DNA of 64,000 nt. Origin: Lachnospiraceae bacterium. GTDB taxonomy: Bacteria; Bacillota; Clostridia; Lachnospirales; Lachnospiraceae. The notes beneath the pieces are model-generated. The model did no database searches. It worked only from the letters and a program-made list of their open reading frames with translations, and was not told the DNA's origin. The DNA is taken from NCBI GenBank assembly GCA_017387565.1, contig JAFOEY010000018.1:43374-107373 (forward strand). Direction: 5' to 3'. Positions 8,682 to 16,868 of the stretch are shown here, one piece after another. The position numbers were made by a program, and so were the translations under genes. Position 1 is the stretch's first letter; each line of letters opens with the position of its first letter.

Positions 8682-9026
8682 ATGCAAACACAAGAATTTT
8701 CTCTTTGTTCTGTAATACAGAACGCAATTTCTGAACATCATATAGATTTTATCTATTCATACCGTTGTGACGGAAATGCAATTTTTATTATTCTTGCCAA
8801 CGACAAGAACCTAGAAAGTGACGGTATCGACCAAAAGGCTTTTCTTATTGAAGCCACTGACGATACTCACGATTATCATTTATCCATTCTTTTAGCAGAA
8901 GAATGGTTTGACCTCACAACAGAATTACCAAATTGTGAAGGACAATATGTTTGCTACGGAAACGAAACTATAAACAATGTTCTACCGGAAATCGGCAGAA
9001 TCTTAACAACTTATACAGAAAGGTAA
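8682..9026 (+). CDS. Hypothetical cargo protein 4 (paralogue C)
   Basis: A 114-residue acidic protein, third of the tandem trio, with GAAAGGCGG before the ATG and a 15-bp gap to its neighbour. It keeps the H-H-I-D-F-I-Y-S-Y strand near residue 20 and the hydrophobic helix at the end. A central region with many Asp/Glu residues is longer than in the paralogues. Cytosolic, no known motif. Confidence 0.75.
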   Translation: MQTQEFSLCSVIQNAISEHHIDFIYSYRCDGNAIFIILANDKNLESDGIDQKAFLIEATDDTHDYHLSILLAEEWFDLTTELPNCEGQYVCYGNETINNVLPEIGRILTTYTER

Positions 9027-9037
9027 AGGTGATTTAT

Positions 9038-9565
9038 ATGTTCATTTTAACAGATGATATTAAAGCAAAATTAGTACGTGACTTATCACGCAATTACAAA
9101 CTAAAAGGATTTACTTATGAATTTATGGGTGATGCTTTATTATGTACCCACAAAAATGGTACAAGCACACTTATTGATTATTCTGATATTCCTGCTCGTT
9201 TCAGTTATAACAAACTTTTAAACGGAACTTCCACTTACTTATCAGATATTCCGATGGCAATAGATAACATTTATCACAACCTCAAAATGCTATCTTATCC
9301 TGCTTTTATTAAAAAGATTAAAGCAATCAAATCAGAAGCACCAAACGATAATGCAATCGAATATAAAATTAACGGATGCACTTTCTATTTTACCGCAACC
9401 GCTATATACAACGACAGAACCGGCACACATCAACTTATGGTATGTATCACCCCTGAACTTCTGGAAGCACAGGGCGTAAATGTTGATGTATTCTTCCAAG
9501 ATGTTGCCAAATGCTATTTAGATGATGATGTAGATATACTTGACCCTACATATACAATTTCTTAA
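9038..9565 (+). CDS. Hypothetical cargo protein 5
   Basis: A 175-residue protein. I chose ATG 9038, preceded by AAAGGTGATTT, over an upstream in-frame ATG at 8951 that lies inside the preceding gene and has no ribosome site. The N-terminal 30 residues are basic, followed by repeated strand-rich segments (two halves, about 25-60 and 120-150, each ending in an aromatic-rich strand) and an acidic C-terminus with D-D-D-V-D. Family unknown. It lies 11 bp after paralogue C and is probably translated from the same message. Confidence 0.75.
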   Translation: MFILTDDIKAKLVRDLSRNYKLKGFTYEFMGDALLCTHKNGTSTLIDYSDIPARFSYNKLLNGTSTYLSDIPMAIDNIYHNLKMLSYPAFIKKIKAIKSEAPNDNAIEYKINGCTFYFTATAIYNDRTGTHQLMVCITPELLEAQGVNVDVFFQDVAKCYLDDDVDILDPTYTIS

Positions 9566-9580
9566 TGATTCAAGACACTC

Positions 9581-9653
9581 CCAAGGGCTACCAAGCCCTT
9601 GGATAACAAATACAAACGTGTTGGACGTACTCCAACAGAAAGTGAGGCTATAT
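9581..9653 (+). promoter_or_regulatory. Double-hairpin leader, copy 2 (variant)
   Basis: Stem 1 CCAAGGGCT/AGCCCTTGG at 9581-9602 and stem 2 TGTTGGA/TCCAACA are identical to copies 1 and 3. Differences are an extra base between the stems and GTGAGGCTATAT in place of GCGAGGTTAATA near the start codon. Changes fall outside the stems, which points to selection on RNA structure. Confidence 0.8.
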
Positions 9654-10289
9654 ATGGCAAATTGGTGCACAAATACAATTAAAATTTACAGTGAACACAA
9701 AGACAAGTTAGCAGAATTAGAAAAATCACTTAATGAATGGACAAGCAAAAACTATATGGATAACGGTTTTGGCGAAAAATGGCTTGGTAATATTGTGCTA
9801 GGTTCTGGATTAGGAACGATTGATGAAGATGAAGAAGATATTGACACAGATTTAGAATGTCGTGGGGCATTAGTCGACATAGACTTAACCAACGAATGTC
9901 TTTGGATTTCGACTGCAACGGCTTGGAAACCAATGCTTCAAATGTGGGTAAGATTGCTTGAAAAGTATCTTCCCGATGGAAAAATTATTTACTATGCAGA
10001 AGAACCGGGTTGGAACGTATATTGTTCAAATGACCCTGATATGAAGGATGTATATTTGTTAGGATTTTCAAACGTCAATGAAATCAATGAGATTATAGGA
10101 TATGATATCAACGACTTTATGAATGGATACGAAATTAAAGAAAAAGACCTTCGAAAATGTCTACAACTTCTTTTAAAAACGGATGAAAACGATATTGAAA
10201 CATTAATAGAACAAATCGCATCAAAATACGATGAAAACCATCTTTGCATACTCAAATATGAGTTTATCGAACCGGAAGAATTAGATTAA
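9654..10289 (+). CDS. Api92-like ferredoxin-fold domain protein
   Basis: A 211-residue acidic protein starting M-A-N-W-C-T-N-T, the signature opening of the Api92-like/DUF1281 family found on plasmids, phages and conjugative elements of many phyla. The family usually shows an N-terminal ferredoxin-like alpha/beta domain (here about 1-130) with conserved aromatic residues such as the WISTATAWKP segment near 85; it has no established biochemical activity. The C-terminal 80 residues are a charged helical extension. I start it at ATG 9654 behind the repeated leader. Family membership rests on the N-terminal motif and the mobile-element context. Confidence 0.75.
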   Translation: MANWCTNTIKIYSEHKDKLAELEKSLNEWTSKNYMDNGFGEKWLGNIVLGSGLGTIDEDEEDIDTDLECRGALVDIDLTNECLWISTATAWKPMLQMWVRLLEKYLPDGKIIYYAEEPGWNVYCSNDPDMKDVYLLGFSNVNEINEIIGYDINDFMNGYEIKEKDLRKCLQLLLKTDENDIETLIEQIASKYDENHLCILKYEFIEPEELD

Positions 10290-10306
10290 AAATCACATAA
10301 TAACTC

Positions 10307-10378
10307 CCAAGGGCTACCAAGCCCTTGGATAACAATACTAACGTGTTGGACGTACTCCAACAGAAAGCGAGGTTAATA
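10307..10378 (+). promoter_or_regulatory. Double-hairpin leader, copy 3
   Basis: Practically identical to copy 1 over 72 bases, from CCAAGGGCT at 10307 to the ATG at 10379, while the sequences on either side are unrelated. Such identity in non-coding DNA between single-copy genes suggests recent duplication or active homogenisation. Confidence 0.8.
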
Positions 10379-10681
10379 ATGAATGAAGAACGTAGAAGAA
10401 AACAACTAATTGGCGAAATTAAAATGGCACGCTTAACCAAAGAAATTCAATCTATAATTATGCACGCAGATGACACAGATAAAGAATTTATATTAAAACT
10501 TCCATTTAAGACTATCTATATACATGCAACCATTCACGACGAAACATCCTCGATTGGCGTCTTATTCGGTGTAATATCAGAAGATGATGCTCTTGAATAC
10601 TTAATGGACTGGTTTTTTGATGGTTTTGAAATTTTAGATTTGAACGAATTTGATACCTTAATTTCACCCTTATTAGTATAA
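10379..10681 (+). CDS. Hypothetical cargo protein 6 after leader copy 3
   Basis: A 100-residue acidic protein (about 20 Asp/Glu against 10 Lys/Arg) with a short basic N-terminus. Predicted layout is helix, strand pair (KTIYIHATI and GVLFGVI) and two acidic amphipathic helices at the end (D-D-A-L-E-Y-L-M-D-W). It is the last gene of the element and is followed at once by a strong terminator. Unknown family. Its negative charge would suit a DNA-mimic or an anti-restriction role, which is only speculation. Confidence 0.7.
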   Translation: MNEERRRKQLIGEIKMARLTKEIQSIIMHADDTDKEFILKLPFKTIYIHATIHDETSSIGVLFGVISEDDALEYLMDWFFDGFEILDLNEFDTLISPLLV

Positions 10682-10682
10682 T

Positions 10683-10718
10683 AAAGAAAGGAAGCAGATT
10701 TCTCTGCTTCCTTTCTTT
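10683..10718. terminator. Strong bidirectional terminator at the end of the cargo genes
   Basis: A 16-bp perfect stem, AAAGAAAGGAAGCAGA and its complement, with a four-base loop TTTC. The arms are A-rich on one side and T-rich on the other, so it can stop transcription from either side. It separates the element's plus-strand genes from the minus-strand abrB remnant. Confidence 0.8.
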
Positions 10719-10741
10719 ATATACTGGCATATTAATAATAA

Positions 10742-10858
10742 TTAGTACTGGGTATCTAGGCGGTCGCTTTCACGAATGTGTAACGTACGTCGGATTTCTT
10801 TGGGAATTACGATTCTCCCCAAATCATCAATTCTTCGAACGATTCCTGTTGCTTTCAA
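10742..10858 (-). pseudogene. AbrB/SpoVT-type regulator truncated at the element boundary
   Basis: Reading from a TTG at 10858 behind GGAGG (eight bases away) gives M-K-A-T-G-I-V-R-R-I-D-D-L-G-R and onward, the hallmark of the AbrB/SpoVT swapped-hairpin DNA-binding domain. An in-frame ATG at 10873 is less likely because it overlaps the ribosome site. The family reads on through G-D-P-L-E-I and a further 30-150 residues, whereas here the match ends at D-R-L-D and a stop follows three codons later. The break coincides with the edge of the integrase-bearing region, so the gene was most likely split by integration at about 10,745-10,760. A 38-residue fragment might still fold, since the DNA-binding half is nearly complete. 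Confidence 0.75.
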
Positions 10859-11002
10859 GACCTTTTCCTCCATTTTTCTAAAATTTTAACAAGGTGTTTT
10901 TCTCTATGATTACAAAAACATCCTGTCTGACTTTTATTTACTCTGGAGTTATTATGTGGAAAATGGGAAAATAATATTCGTTACAGGTTGATGAAATCAT
11001 TT

Positions 11003-11035
11003 CGACTAATCTAAAGTCAGATTTTAGATTAGTCG
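11003..11035 (-). terminator. Hairpin downstream of the MFS gene
   Basis: A perfect 13-bp stem CGACTAATCTAAA with a seven-base loop lies 35 bp after the transporter stop codon. The flanking T-run is short, so termination may be partial. Confidence 0.55.
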
Positions 11036-11069
11036 TGGTCTACACACTTTGCCGCATAGCTTAATGTTT

Positions 11070-12311
11070 TTAATTTGTTTTTTCTTCCTTCACAGCACAT
11101 CTGAATATAAGAATTCCTATCACAAACATCAAAGCCAGCATCCCAACTCCTTTATTGATATCACCTGTCAATTGGGAAACCGCGCCGACAATGGCTGTTC
11201 CTATAAAAGACGCTCCCTTACCACAGATATCCATCAGTCCGAAATACTCTCCTGACTGATTTGCCGGAATTATTTTCGTAAAATAGGAACGGGACAGTGC
11301 CTGCATTCCCCCCTGGAACATTCCAACAAAAATCGCCAGAATCCAAAACTGTAACTGTGTCTTAAGAAACATGGCAAAGACCGCAATGAAAAAATAAGCC
11401 ACCAGACATAGCATTATCAACTTTTCTGATTCATATTTCTGTGCCAGACGCCCAAATGCGATAGAACAGGGAAATGCCACAATCTGGGTTGCTAAAAGTG
11501 CCAGCAAAAGTCCCGTACTGTCAAGCCCAAGGGCAGAACCGTAAGCAGTTGCCAAATCAATAATGGTATAAACACCGTCAATGTAAAAAAAGAAGGCCAA
11601 TAAAAATAAGAATATCTTTTTTTCTCTGCGCACATTCTGAAAAGTTCTTCCAAGCCTTAAGAAACTCTCCTTTATCGCATAAGACTTCTTTTCTACATAG
11701 TATTTCTGTTGATAGGTCTTTAATAAAGGCAATGCCATACTAATCCACCACAAAGCTGTGATTACAAATGCGATTGTCATAGCCGTCTCCATAGGCATTC
11801 CAATCTTATCGGAACCAAGCACAATGATTAGAGAAAAAACAAAAGGAACACAACTTCCGATATATCCCCATGCATATCCCTGGGAAGACACCTGATCCAT
11901 CCGCTCTGTTTCGGTAACATCGGAAAGCATGGAATCATAAAAAATGATACTTCCCGATAATCCCATTTTTGCAATAATGAAAATAATTAAAAACAATAAC
12001 CAGTTTTTTGCAAATCCCAGACTAATACAGCCCACCGCACCGATAATAAGAGATATGATAAAAATAGGCTTTTTATATCCTTTGGTATCTGCCAGAGTAC
12101 CGCATATCGGTCCCATCAAAGCTACAACCAAAGTAGCTGCAGAGGCTGCATAGCCCCAGTATGCCAGATATTCCACATCTGACAATCCCGCATTCCCTGC
12201 CAAATAGTTAAAATAAATCGGTATAATTGTAGAGATTAAAAGTACAAAAGCAGAATTTCCCACGTCATACAATATCCAGTTTCTTTCTTCCTTCGTCAAT
12301 TTAAACGACAT
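11070..12311 (-). CDS. MFS transporter, UMF1 family
   Basis: A 413-residue membrane protein with about 12 hydrophobic helices. The N-terminal RNWILYDVGNSAF motif matches the UMF1/Atg22-like branch of the major facilitator superfamily, whose members are putative exporters or amino-acid-type effluxers with unassigned substrates. The loop motif GPICGTLADTKGYKKP between helices 2 and 3 is the MFS signature, and a related GRLAQKYESEK loop occurs in the second half. The phospholipase-like gene ends only four bp before its ATG, so the two form an operon. No cargo can be assigned. Confidence 0.85.
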   Translation of the reverse strand: MSFKLTKEERNWILYDVGNSAFVLLISTIIPIYFNYLAGNAGLSDVEYLAYWGYAASAATLVVALMGPICGTLADTKGYKKPIFIISLIIGAVGCISLGFAKNWLLFLIIFIIAKMGLSGSIIFYDSMLSDVTETERMDQVSSQGYAWGYIGSCVPFVFSLIIVLGSDKIGMPMETAMTIAFVITALWWISMALPLLKTYQQKYYVEKKSYAIKESFLRLGRTFQNVRREKKIFLFLLAFFFYIDGVYTIIDLATAYGSALGLDSTGLLLALLATQIVAFPCSIAFGRLAQKYESEKLIMLCLVAYFFIAVFAMFLKTQLQFWILAIFVGMFQGGMQALSRSYFTKIIPANQSGEYFGLMDICGKGASFIGTAIVGAVSQLTGDINKGVGMLALMFVIGILIFRCAVKEEKTN

Positions 12312-12315
12312 CTTT

Positions 12316-13131
12316 TTACTCCTTTTTTTCTAAAAGTTGTGAACCAAATGTATAATTGTATATTTGATTCAAATCCTTTTCGCCTTCCAGATAACTTCGA
12401 TATTCAGTAATCAATGTTACGGCAAGCTCTTTTGCCTGCTGGTATAAAGACCAAAGTCTCTCGGTACTGTCTTCACATTGGGGATTGTTCTGATAGTTAA
12501 TTAACAGTCCGTGCATTTCTTTATAATTGCCTGTCATCTTCATAAATGTATAAATCAACATACGTTTCGCCTTGGAAGGTGCCGTGAGCAGATTACTGTT
12601 TCGTATCATCCCCTTCAAAGCCCCGCACACCTCAACACTATCTACTTCTTCAAAAAAAGCCTGTATGATGTCTGCATTTTCCATGGAAGGAACAATATGG
12701 TCTGCAAGTCTGTGTCTGATGGGATCGTAGCCATCCTTTATCATCAACATTCTGTCAAATTCCGCTTCTATCTCCGTATGGCTGACACCACTGGCAGCAG
12801 TTTTTTCACCAATATACCCATGACAGGTCTCATCTAATGCAAAATGGCAGATAAAGCCGTACACATAAGACAAATAAGCAGCTTTATCCGGATGCTTTTT
12901 TATCACTTCAGCAGCATTTGCAAAAAACTCTTTGCCGGCTTTGTCATGCATTCCATGCCCAATCCGGTTAACCTTATTTCGTATAAGCGGATTATAAAAA
13001 AACAACACATCCGGTCCATGCAGGCCAATCAGGAATAACTCCGGATATTCCTCCACGATTTTCTTCTCATCATTTTCAAGGCAGCCTCTCACTTCCTGCC
13101 CCATCCGATAATGCGCATAATTTGACGGCAT
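12316..13131 (-). CDS. Zinc-dependent phospholipase C family protein
   Basis: A 271-residue protein with the metal-ligand pattern of the zinc-dependent phospholipase C family: an N-terminal H (SNYAHYRMG), H-G-P-D near residue 40, HGMHD near 80, a histidine in FICHFALDETCHGY near 115, and H-T-E-I-E-A-E-F-D near 135. No signal peptide is visible, unlike the secreted Clostridium alpha-toxin, so it is probably cytoplasmic. Related clostridial proteins of this size are annotated as family members without proven lipase activity. It is the first gene of the pair with the UMF1 transporter. Confidence 0.85.
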   Translation of the reverse strand: MPSNYAHYRMGQEVRGCLENDEKKIVEEYPELFLIGLHGPDVLFFYNPLIRNKVNRIGHGMHDKAGKEFFANAAEVIKKHPDKAAYLSYVYGFICHFALDETCHGYIGEKTAASGVSHTEIEAEFDRMLMIKDGYDPIRHRLADHIVPSMENADIIQAFFEEVDSVEVCGALKGMIRNSNLLTAPSKAKRMLIYTFMKMTGNYKEMHGLLINYQNNPQCEDSTERLWSLYQQAKELAVTLITEYRSYLEGEKDLNQIYNYTFGSQLLEKKE

Positions 13132-13191
13132 TTTTAATACTCCTTTCCGACTATAAATCTATGAATAATTGTTCTGATTTGCAATTCACTA

Positions 13192-13300
13192 TCATCTTTT
13201 CAAACTAATATGATCAATTACCCAGCTTGAATCTTCCATGTGATATTCACTATTACAATGGGGACAAATTGACAGTTTCTTTATTTTTCTTCCATCAGCA
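13192..13300 (-). pseudogene. Orphan zinc-knuckle-like tail fragment
   Basis: In a frame different from the MutS-like gene, the sequence around 13,265 reads K-L-S-I-C-P-H-C-N-S-E-Y-H-M and ends in TGA at 13192. It has no start of its own that I would trust. It may be the end of a lost gene. A similar C-P-Y-C-G-R-L-L tail ends at 17,709. Confidence 0.25.
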
Positions 13301-15008
13301 TTTCATAGGTCACGCCATATTTTTCTGCTATATCCTTCGCGTAACTCATGCCCTCCGGCGGAGCTATTTCTACTTTAAAGGATCTTTGACCGGTCTTTGC
13401 TTTTACAATCAGGGAAACCGCCTTGCCTTTCGTATCCTCCTCATTAAAGGAATCAATATCGAAAGCCAATTTATGCATATGGGTATTATACAAGGTCCGG
13501 ATTCCCTTATGGAGAACCGCCCTTACGGCATCTTTTGCGATAAAGTATCCTTCCTCGAAGGATGTAGTTGAAAAAGTCTCGTTTAATAAAAGCAGACTGT
13601 TTTCTGTGGCTGCAAAATACAGTTCCTTAAAGCGTTTACATTCTTCCCCGAGACGTCCAAGATCCATTGTTTTATCTTCATCTGCAGGAAAATGTGTATA
13701 TACCGCATCTACCGGTTGAAACAAAAAGGATTCACCCGGAATTCGGATTCCGCCCTGGGCTAATACAAATAACTGTCCGATTGCCTGCGTAATGGTCGTT
13801 TTTCCTCCGCGGTTAGCACCGGTTAAAATATAGACCAAATGCTCTTTATCATAATCTAAATCATTTGTGATGATTTCCGTTTGCTCGGAGATAGCAACCG
13901 ATGCAAGCTTCATATTATAAATTCCGCGAGCCCTCATCATACAATCCGGCTCTTTTTCGTCCGCAATCTGAGGCTTACAAAATTTCAGCCCATGTTTTTC
14001 CAGCTTTTTGATATACTCTGCAAAACGGATATAATAGGAAAACTCCGGGATCAGATTTGTAATTTCCGTAATGGAAATAGACACATATTTGTTGAGCGTG
14101 TCCCGTAGATTTTTAACTACAAGCGACAGCATATGATTTGTTACACGATCCATATAACGTGTGACATCTTCAGCAGCATCTCCTGCCGGCACGGCTGCCA
14201 GTTGCCCAACCAAAAGCGGATTCTGCGATGCCACGCTTACCATCACACTTTTTTCAAGTGCATTCTGAAAATCCTCTTTTACCGGATTTATGGGATGAAA
14301 TTTATAAGAACCGTCCCATGTGGTTCCATCCTTGATTGGACTTTTGGATGCTATCTTATCATAGAAGTTCCCGATTACATTGGATTTGGTAAAATACTTA
14401 TTGTTAATTGAGATCAGGCCGATACTATCCGTTTCAAAACGTTCATTTAAATTAATGCCGACTGTCACACTCTTTAAATCCTGTGTTGAAGATTTCAATT
14501 TGGAAATATCCTTTTTAAGGGCTTCGAATCCGTTATCGTGATAAATCTCATTGATATATTCCCGCAATCCAAGCAGTCCCTCTGACTGAATATCCGCTGT
14601 GGATAAACATTGATAAATCGCTTCCACGTATCCGATATATTCATTAATTTCTTCCAATCTGTGCATCAGTTCCCATATACCTGAAGCTTCCTCATATTTC
14701 TTTTTAAAGCTTCCATAATCCCTAAGGAAATTGATTTTATCCAGAATTTCCATCATTCTTTTACACATATCCGGATTTTTGTAGATATCCTCAAAAATAT
14801 CGGATCGATACCTAGCCACATAAGGATCATCCGTCATCTTCGAGAGGACACGCATAATCATGGCCTGCTGAGTATCCTTTTTATCTGCAACTGCTTCGCA
14901 AATGGTATCAAATCCCAAATCATGCATGGTAATCTCAGACATTACCCGAAAACCGTTGCTCTCTCCTTTGGGATATAACAAACTCATTTTTTTATCAACA
15001 AATTCCAT
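13281..15008 (-). CDS. MutS-like ATPase (MutS domain V family protein)
   Basis: A 575-residue protein whose C-terminal third is the MutS ABC-type ATPase: Walker A in TGANRGGKTTITQAIGQ (about residue 405), a Walker B-like LLLLNETFS (about 475) with N-E in place of D-E, and the S-F-E-E-G-Y dimer motif. The N-terminal two-thirds are helical like the MutS lever and core but lack the mismatch-binding Phe-x-Glu domain, the Smr domain and the C-terminal clamp region, so it is neither MutS1 nor MutS2. I start it at ATG 15008, preceded by AAAGGGAG, not at the upstream in-frame ATG 15071. It is 95 bp from the TetR gene on the same strand, so the two may be co-expressed. Confidence 0.85.
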   Translation of the reverse strand: MEFVDKKMSLLYPKGESNGFRVMSEITMHDLGFDTICEAVADKKDTQQAMIMRVLSKMTDDPYVARYRSDIFEDIYKNPDMCKRMMEILDKINFLRDYGSFKKKYEEASGIWELMHRLEEINEYIGYVEAIYQCLSTADIQSEGLLGLREYINEIYHDNGFEALKKDISKLKSSTQDLKSVTVGINLNERFETDSIGLISINNKYFTKSNVIGNFYDKIASKSPIKDGTTWDGSYKFHPINPVKEDFQNALEKSVMVSVASQNPLLVGQLAAVPAGDAAEDVTRYMDRVTNHMLSLVVKNLRDTLNKYVSISITEITNLIPEFSYYIRFAEYIKKLEKHGLKFCKPQIADEKEPDCMMRARGIYNMKLASVAISEQTEIITNDLDYDKEHLVYILTGANRGGKTTITQAIGQLFVLAQGGIRIPGESFLFQPVDAVYTHFPADEDKTMDLGRLGEECKRFKELYFAATENSLLLLNETFSTTSFEEGYFIAKDAVRAVLHKGIRTLYNTHMHKLAFDIDSFNEEDTKGKAVSLIVKAKTGQRSFKVEIAPPEGMSYAKDIAEKYGVTYEMLMEEK

Positions 15009-15103
15009 ACAAATTCTCCCTTTCCGCCACCCTTGACCGGTGGCACAAATAGTAAAGAAAATTCTACACACTATTTTCTCTCTGTTTTCTTTAGTTATCC
15101 AAT

Positions 15104-15703
15104 CTAATCTGCAATTGCATATTCTTTTACAAAATGAGCAAGATGCGCATCCATCCGCTGCAGTGCTTCCTGCTCCCGTTCCGGTTCTCTGTCACACATA
15201 TGTATCCAGAGGGTAATGGGAGCCACAAATAACATGGCTACTACAGCCGAATCTTCCCGACGCATCAGGTTTTGATTCATCATTTCTTCAAAAATTTTCT
15301 GATAAATCCCTTGTATCCCTTCTGTGGTATATCGCGTGGCAAGCTTGGCAATACGCTGATTGCGAAACTGTTCCATCATCAGAATCTTTCTCGTTTTCCG
15401 GATAATTTCGTCATGCATGGTAAATTGAATTCGTTTCTTGGTAATCTCAATCAGCTCATCCATGGAAGAAGGAATTGTTCCCGGATGAAGCTCGGAACCA
15501 AAATTCATTTCATAATAGTTTTCAACATTGTCAATCAGAATCTCTAAAATCTCTTCTTTTCCTTTAAAATGCTTGTAAATGGAAGGTCCCTTTAAGCCCA
15601 CTTTCTCTGCAATCAAATCTACACCTACACCGTCATAACCCTTTTCAGAAAATAGCGTAAGCGCTGAATTCAAAATCTTTTCCTTTGTTGTTAAATTACT
15701 CAA
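15104..15703 (-). CDS. TetR/AcrR family transcriptional regulator
   Basis: About 199 residues. The N-terminal helix-turn-helix (about 8-55) contains the family motif E-K-G-Y-D-G-V-G-V-D-L-I-A and S-I-Y-K-H-F-K-G-K-E-E. The C-terminal ligand domain is unassigned. An ATG at 15718 is possible, but a TTG at 15703 has a perfect GGAGGG seven bases upstream and is the better start. It likely represses its own promoter and perhaps the MutS-like gene that follows. A candidate promoter overlapping a GTTAAC palindrome lies at 15,841-15,871. Confidence 0.9.
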   Translation of the reverse strand: MSNLTTKEKILNSALTLFSEKGYDGVGVDLIAEKVGLKGPSIYKHFKGKEEILEILIDNVENYYEMNFGSELHPGTIPSSMDELIEITKKRIQFTMHDEIIRKTRKILMMEQFRNQRIAKLATRYTTEGIQGIYQKIFEEMMNQNLMRREDSAVVAMLFVAPITLWIHMCDREPEREQEALQRMDAHLAHFVKEYAIAD

Positions 15704-15840
15704 CTTTGATCCCTCCATGCTAAAGATATCTATTATCGGGGGTGCAATTGGTATTTTGACCTTTCCCCTCTTTCATCACTCATAATATGATGTATATGGA
15801 TTACTACATTACTGCGCAATCCACAAACACCTCATATTAT

Positions 15841-15871
15841 TATATTAGTTAACGCCCGTTTTCTTTGTCAA
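15841..15871 (-). promoter_or_regulatory. Probable promoter of the TetR gene
   Basis: On the minus strand TTGACA (15866-15871) is followed after 18 bp by TAATAT with a further TATAAT overlapping. GTTAAC and an AT-rich near-palindrome lie between the boxes and would suit a TetR operator. The transcript would have a leader of about 140 nt. Confidence 0.55.
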
Positions 15872-15951
15872 GTGTTTTCATATTCTCTTCTGTTATTGAT
15901 CTCTGTCGGCACATATTTTGAAATCTTAATCTGTATCTCCACCATGATATG

Positions 15952-15982
15952 TAAAAATACCGCAGGAAATTATTCCCTGCGG
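15952..15982 (-). terminator. Rho-independent terminator of the hemerythrin gene
   Basis: CCGCAGG and CCTGCGG form a seven-pair GC-rich stem at 15960-15982, followed on the minus strand by TATTTTT. It begins seven bp after the stop codon. Confidence 0.8.
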
Positions 15983-15988
15983 CAAATT

Positions 15989-16810
15989 CTATCCTTGTGC
16001 GATTTTTTTATCCGAATACAAAATATGATTAATCAGCCAGCCAAGCAAAAATTCCATCAGGCTTTCTAAGTATTCACGCGGATTTTGATCAATATCTTCC
16101 TTGCGAATTCCCTCGATTTTGTCAATAAAGGCCGCATGTGCTCTTTTCTGTGCTTCCAATCCGGCATACTGAATACTCTCCATATATTCCTCTTCATCCG
16201 AAAAATGACAGACGGTGTACTGCTTGAGCTCCTGTAAAATATCCATAATGGAATCATACGTGTCACCAACCACATAATCATGAATCAATTGATTCGCCCG
16301 CCCCATAATTTCAAACAAGGTCTGATGCTCTTTATCAATTAACTCGATTCCGGTCATATACTCCTCTGTAAATTCACAAGGGTTCTCCCGAAGCATCCAC
16401 TCTTCAAGAGGCGGCAGTTTTCCAATCATGATATCACTGCCTAAAATATGATGATACAGCCACTTTGCCAGAAACTGCATCAAATTATCCAAAAGTTCTT
16501 TTTGACTTTCTTCCTCATCGATATTGCAAAACGACCACTCCCTGATCTTCTCCCTAAAAAACATATGCTGTGTCCTTTGCAGAATCAGTTCAGGATCACG
16601 TATTTTTTCCATATAGGCTTCCTCATGGGCGAAATGCTCCTCTGCATATTCTTCTAACTCTGCCAGCAGTTCCTTAATCTCTCTATAGCGCTCTCCTACA
16701 TATTCATTCTGCAAAATTGCAATTCCATCATTAATCAGTTCAAACAAATGTTGATGCTCTTTATCAATCTGCTCGATTCCAAGCATACAGTCTTTCGTAA
16801 ATTGAAACAT
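15989..16810 (-). CDS. Tandem double-domain bacteriohemerythrin
   Basis: A 273-residue protein made of two hemerythrin domains of about 135 residues each (single-domain bacteriohemerythrins are about 135 in total). Each half carries the di-iron ligands in the expected order: I-D-K-E-H-Q (about 18 and 155), H-F-x-x-E-E-x-Y-M-E (about 60 and 195), a later His, and a terminal H-H-I/N-H-I-x-x-x-D motif. It binds O2 through a di-iron site and is a likely oxygen sensor or scavenger in an anaerobe. The two halves are similar enough to be an internal duplication. AGGAGGAAAGGAA precedes the ATG. Confidence 0.92.
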   Translation of the reverse strand: MFQFTKDCMLGIEQIDKEHQHLFELINDGIAILQNEYVGERYREIKELLAELEEYAEEHFAHEEAYMEKIRDPELILQRTQHMFFREKIREWSFCNIDEEESQKELLDNLMQFLAKWLYHHILGSDIMIGKLPPLEEWMLRENPCEFTEEYMTGIELIDKEHQTLFEIMGRANQLIHDYVVGDTYDSIMDILQELKQYTVCHFSDEEEYMESIQYAGLEAQKRAHAAFIDKIEGIRKEDIDQNPREYLESLMEFLLGWLINHILYSDKKIAQG

Positions 16811-16850
16811 TTCCTTTCCTCCTCTCGGGCAATATTATTTTCAATTATTA

Positions 16851-16868
16851 TGATGTTGGGGTCAAAAG
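16851..16868. repeat. Dispersed multi-hairpin repeat, fragment (head only)
   Basis: TGATGTTGGGGTCAAAAG is the terminal segment of the repeat seen in full at 36,283 and 63,858. It provides the TGA stop codon of the HAD phosphatase gene. Confidence 0.75.

Noticed and set aside
12511-12837. Plus-strand ORFs inside the phospholipase-like gene, and similar long antisense ORFs elsewhere
   Set aside because: They lie antisense to well-supported genes, have no ribosome sites and show no domain pattern.
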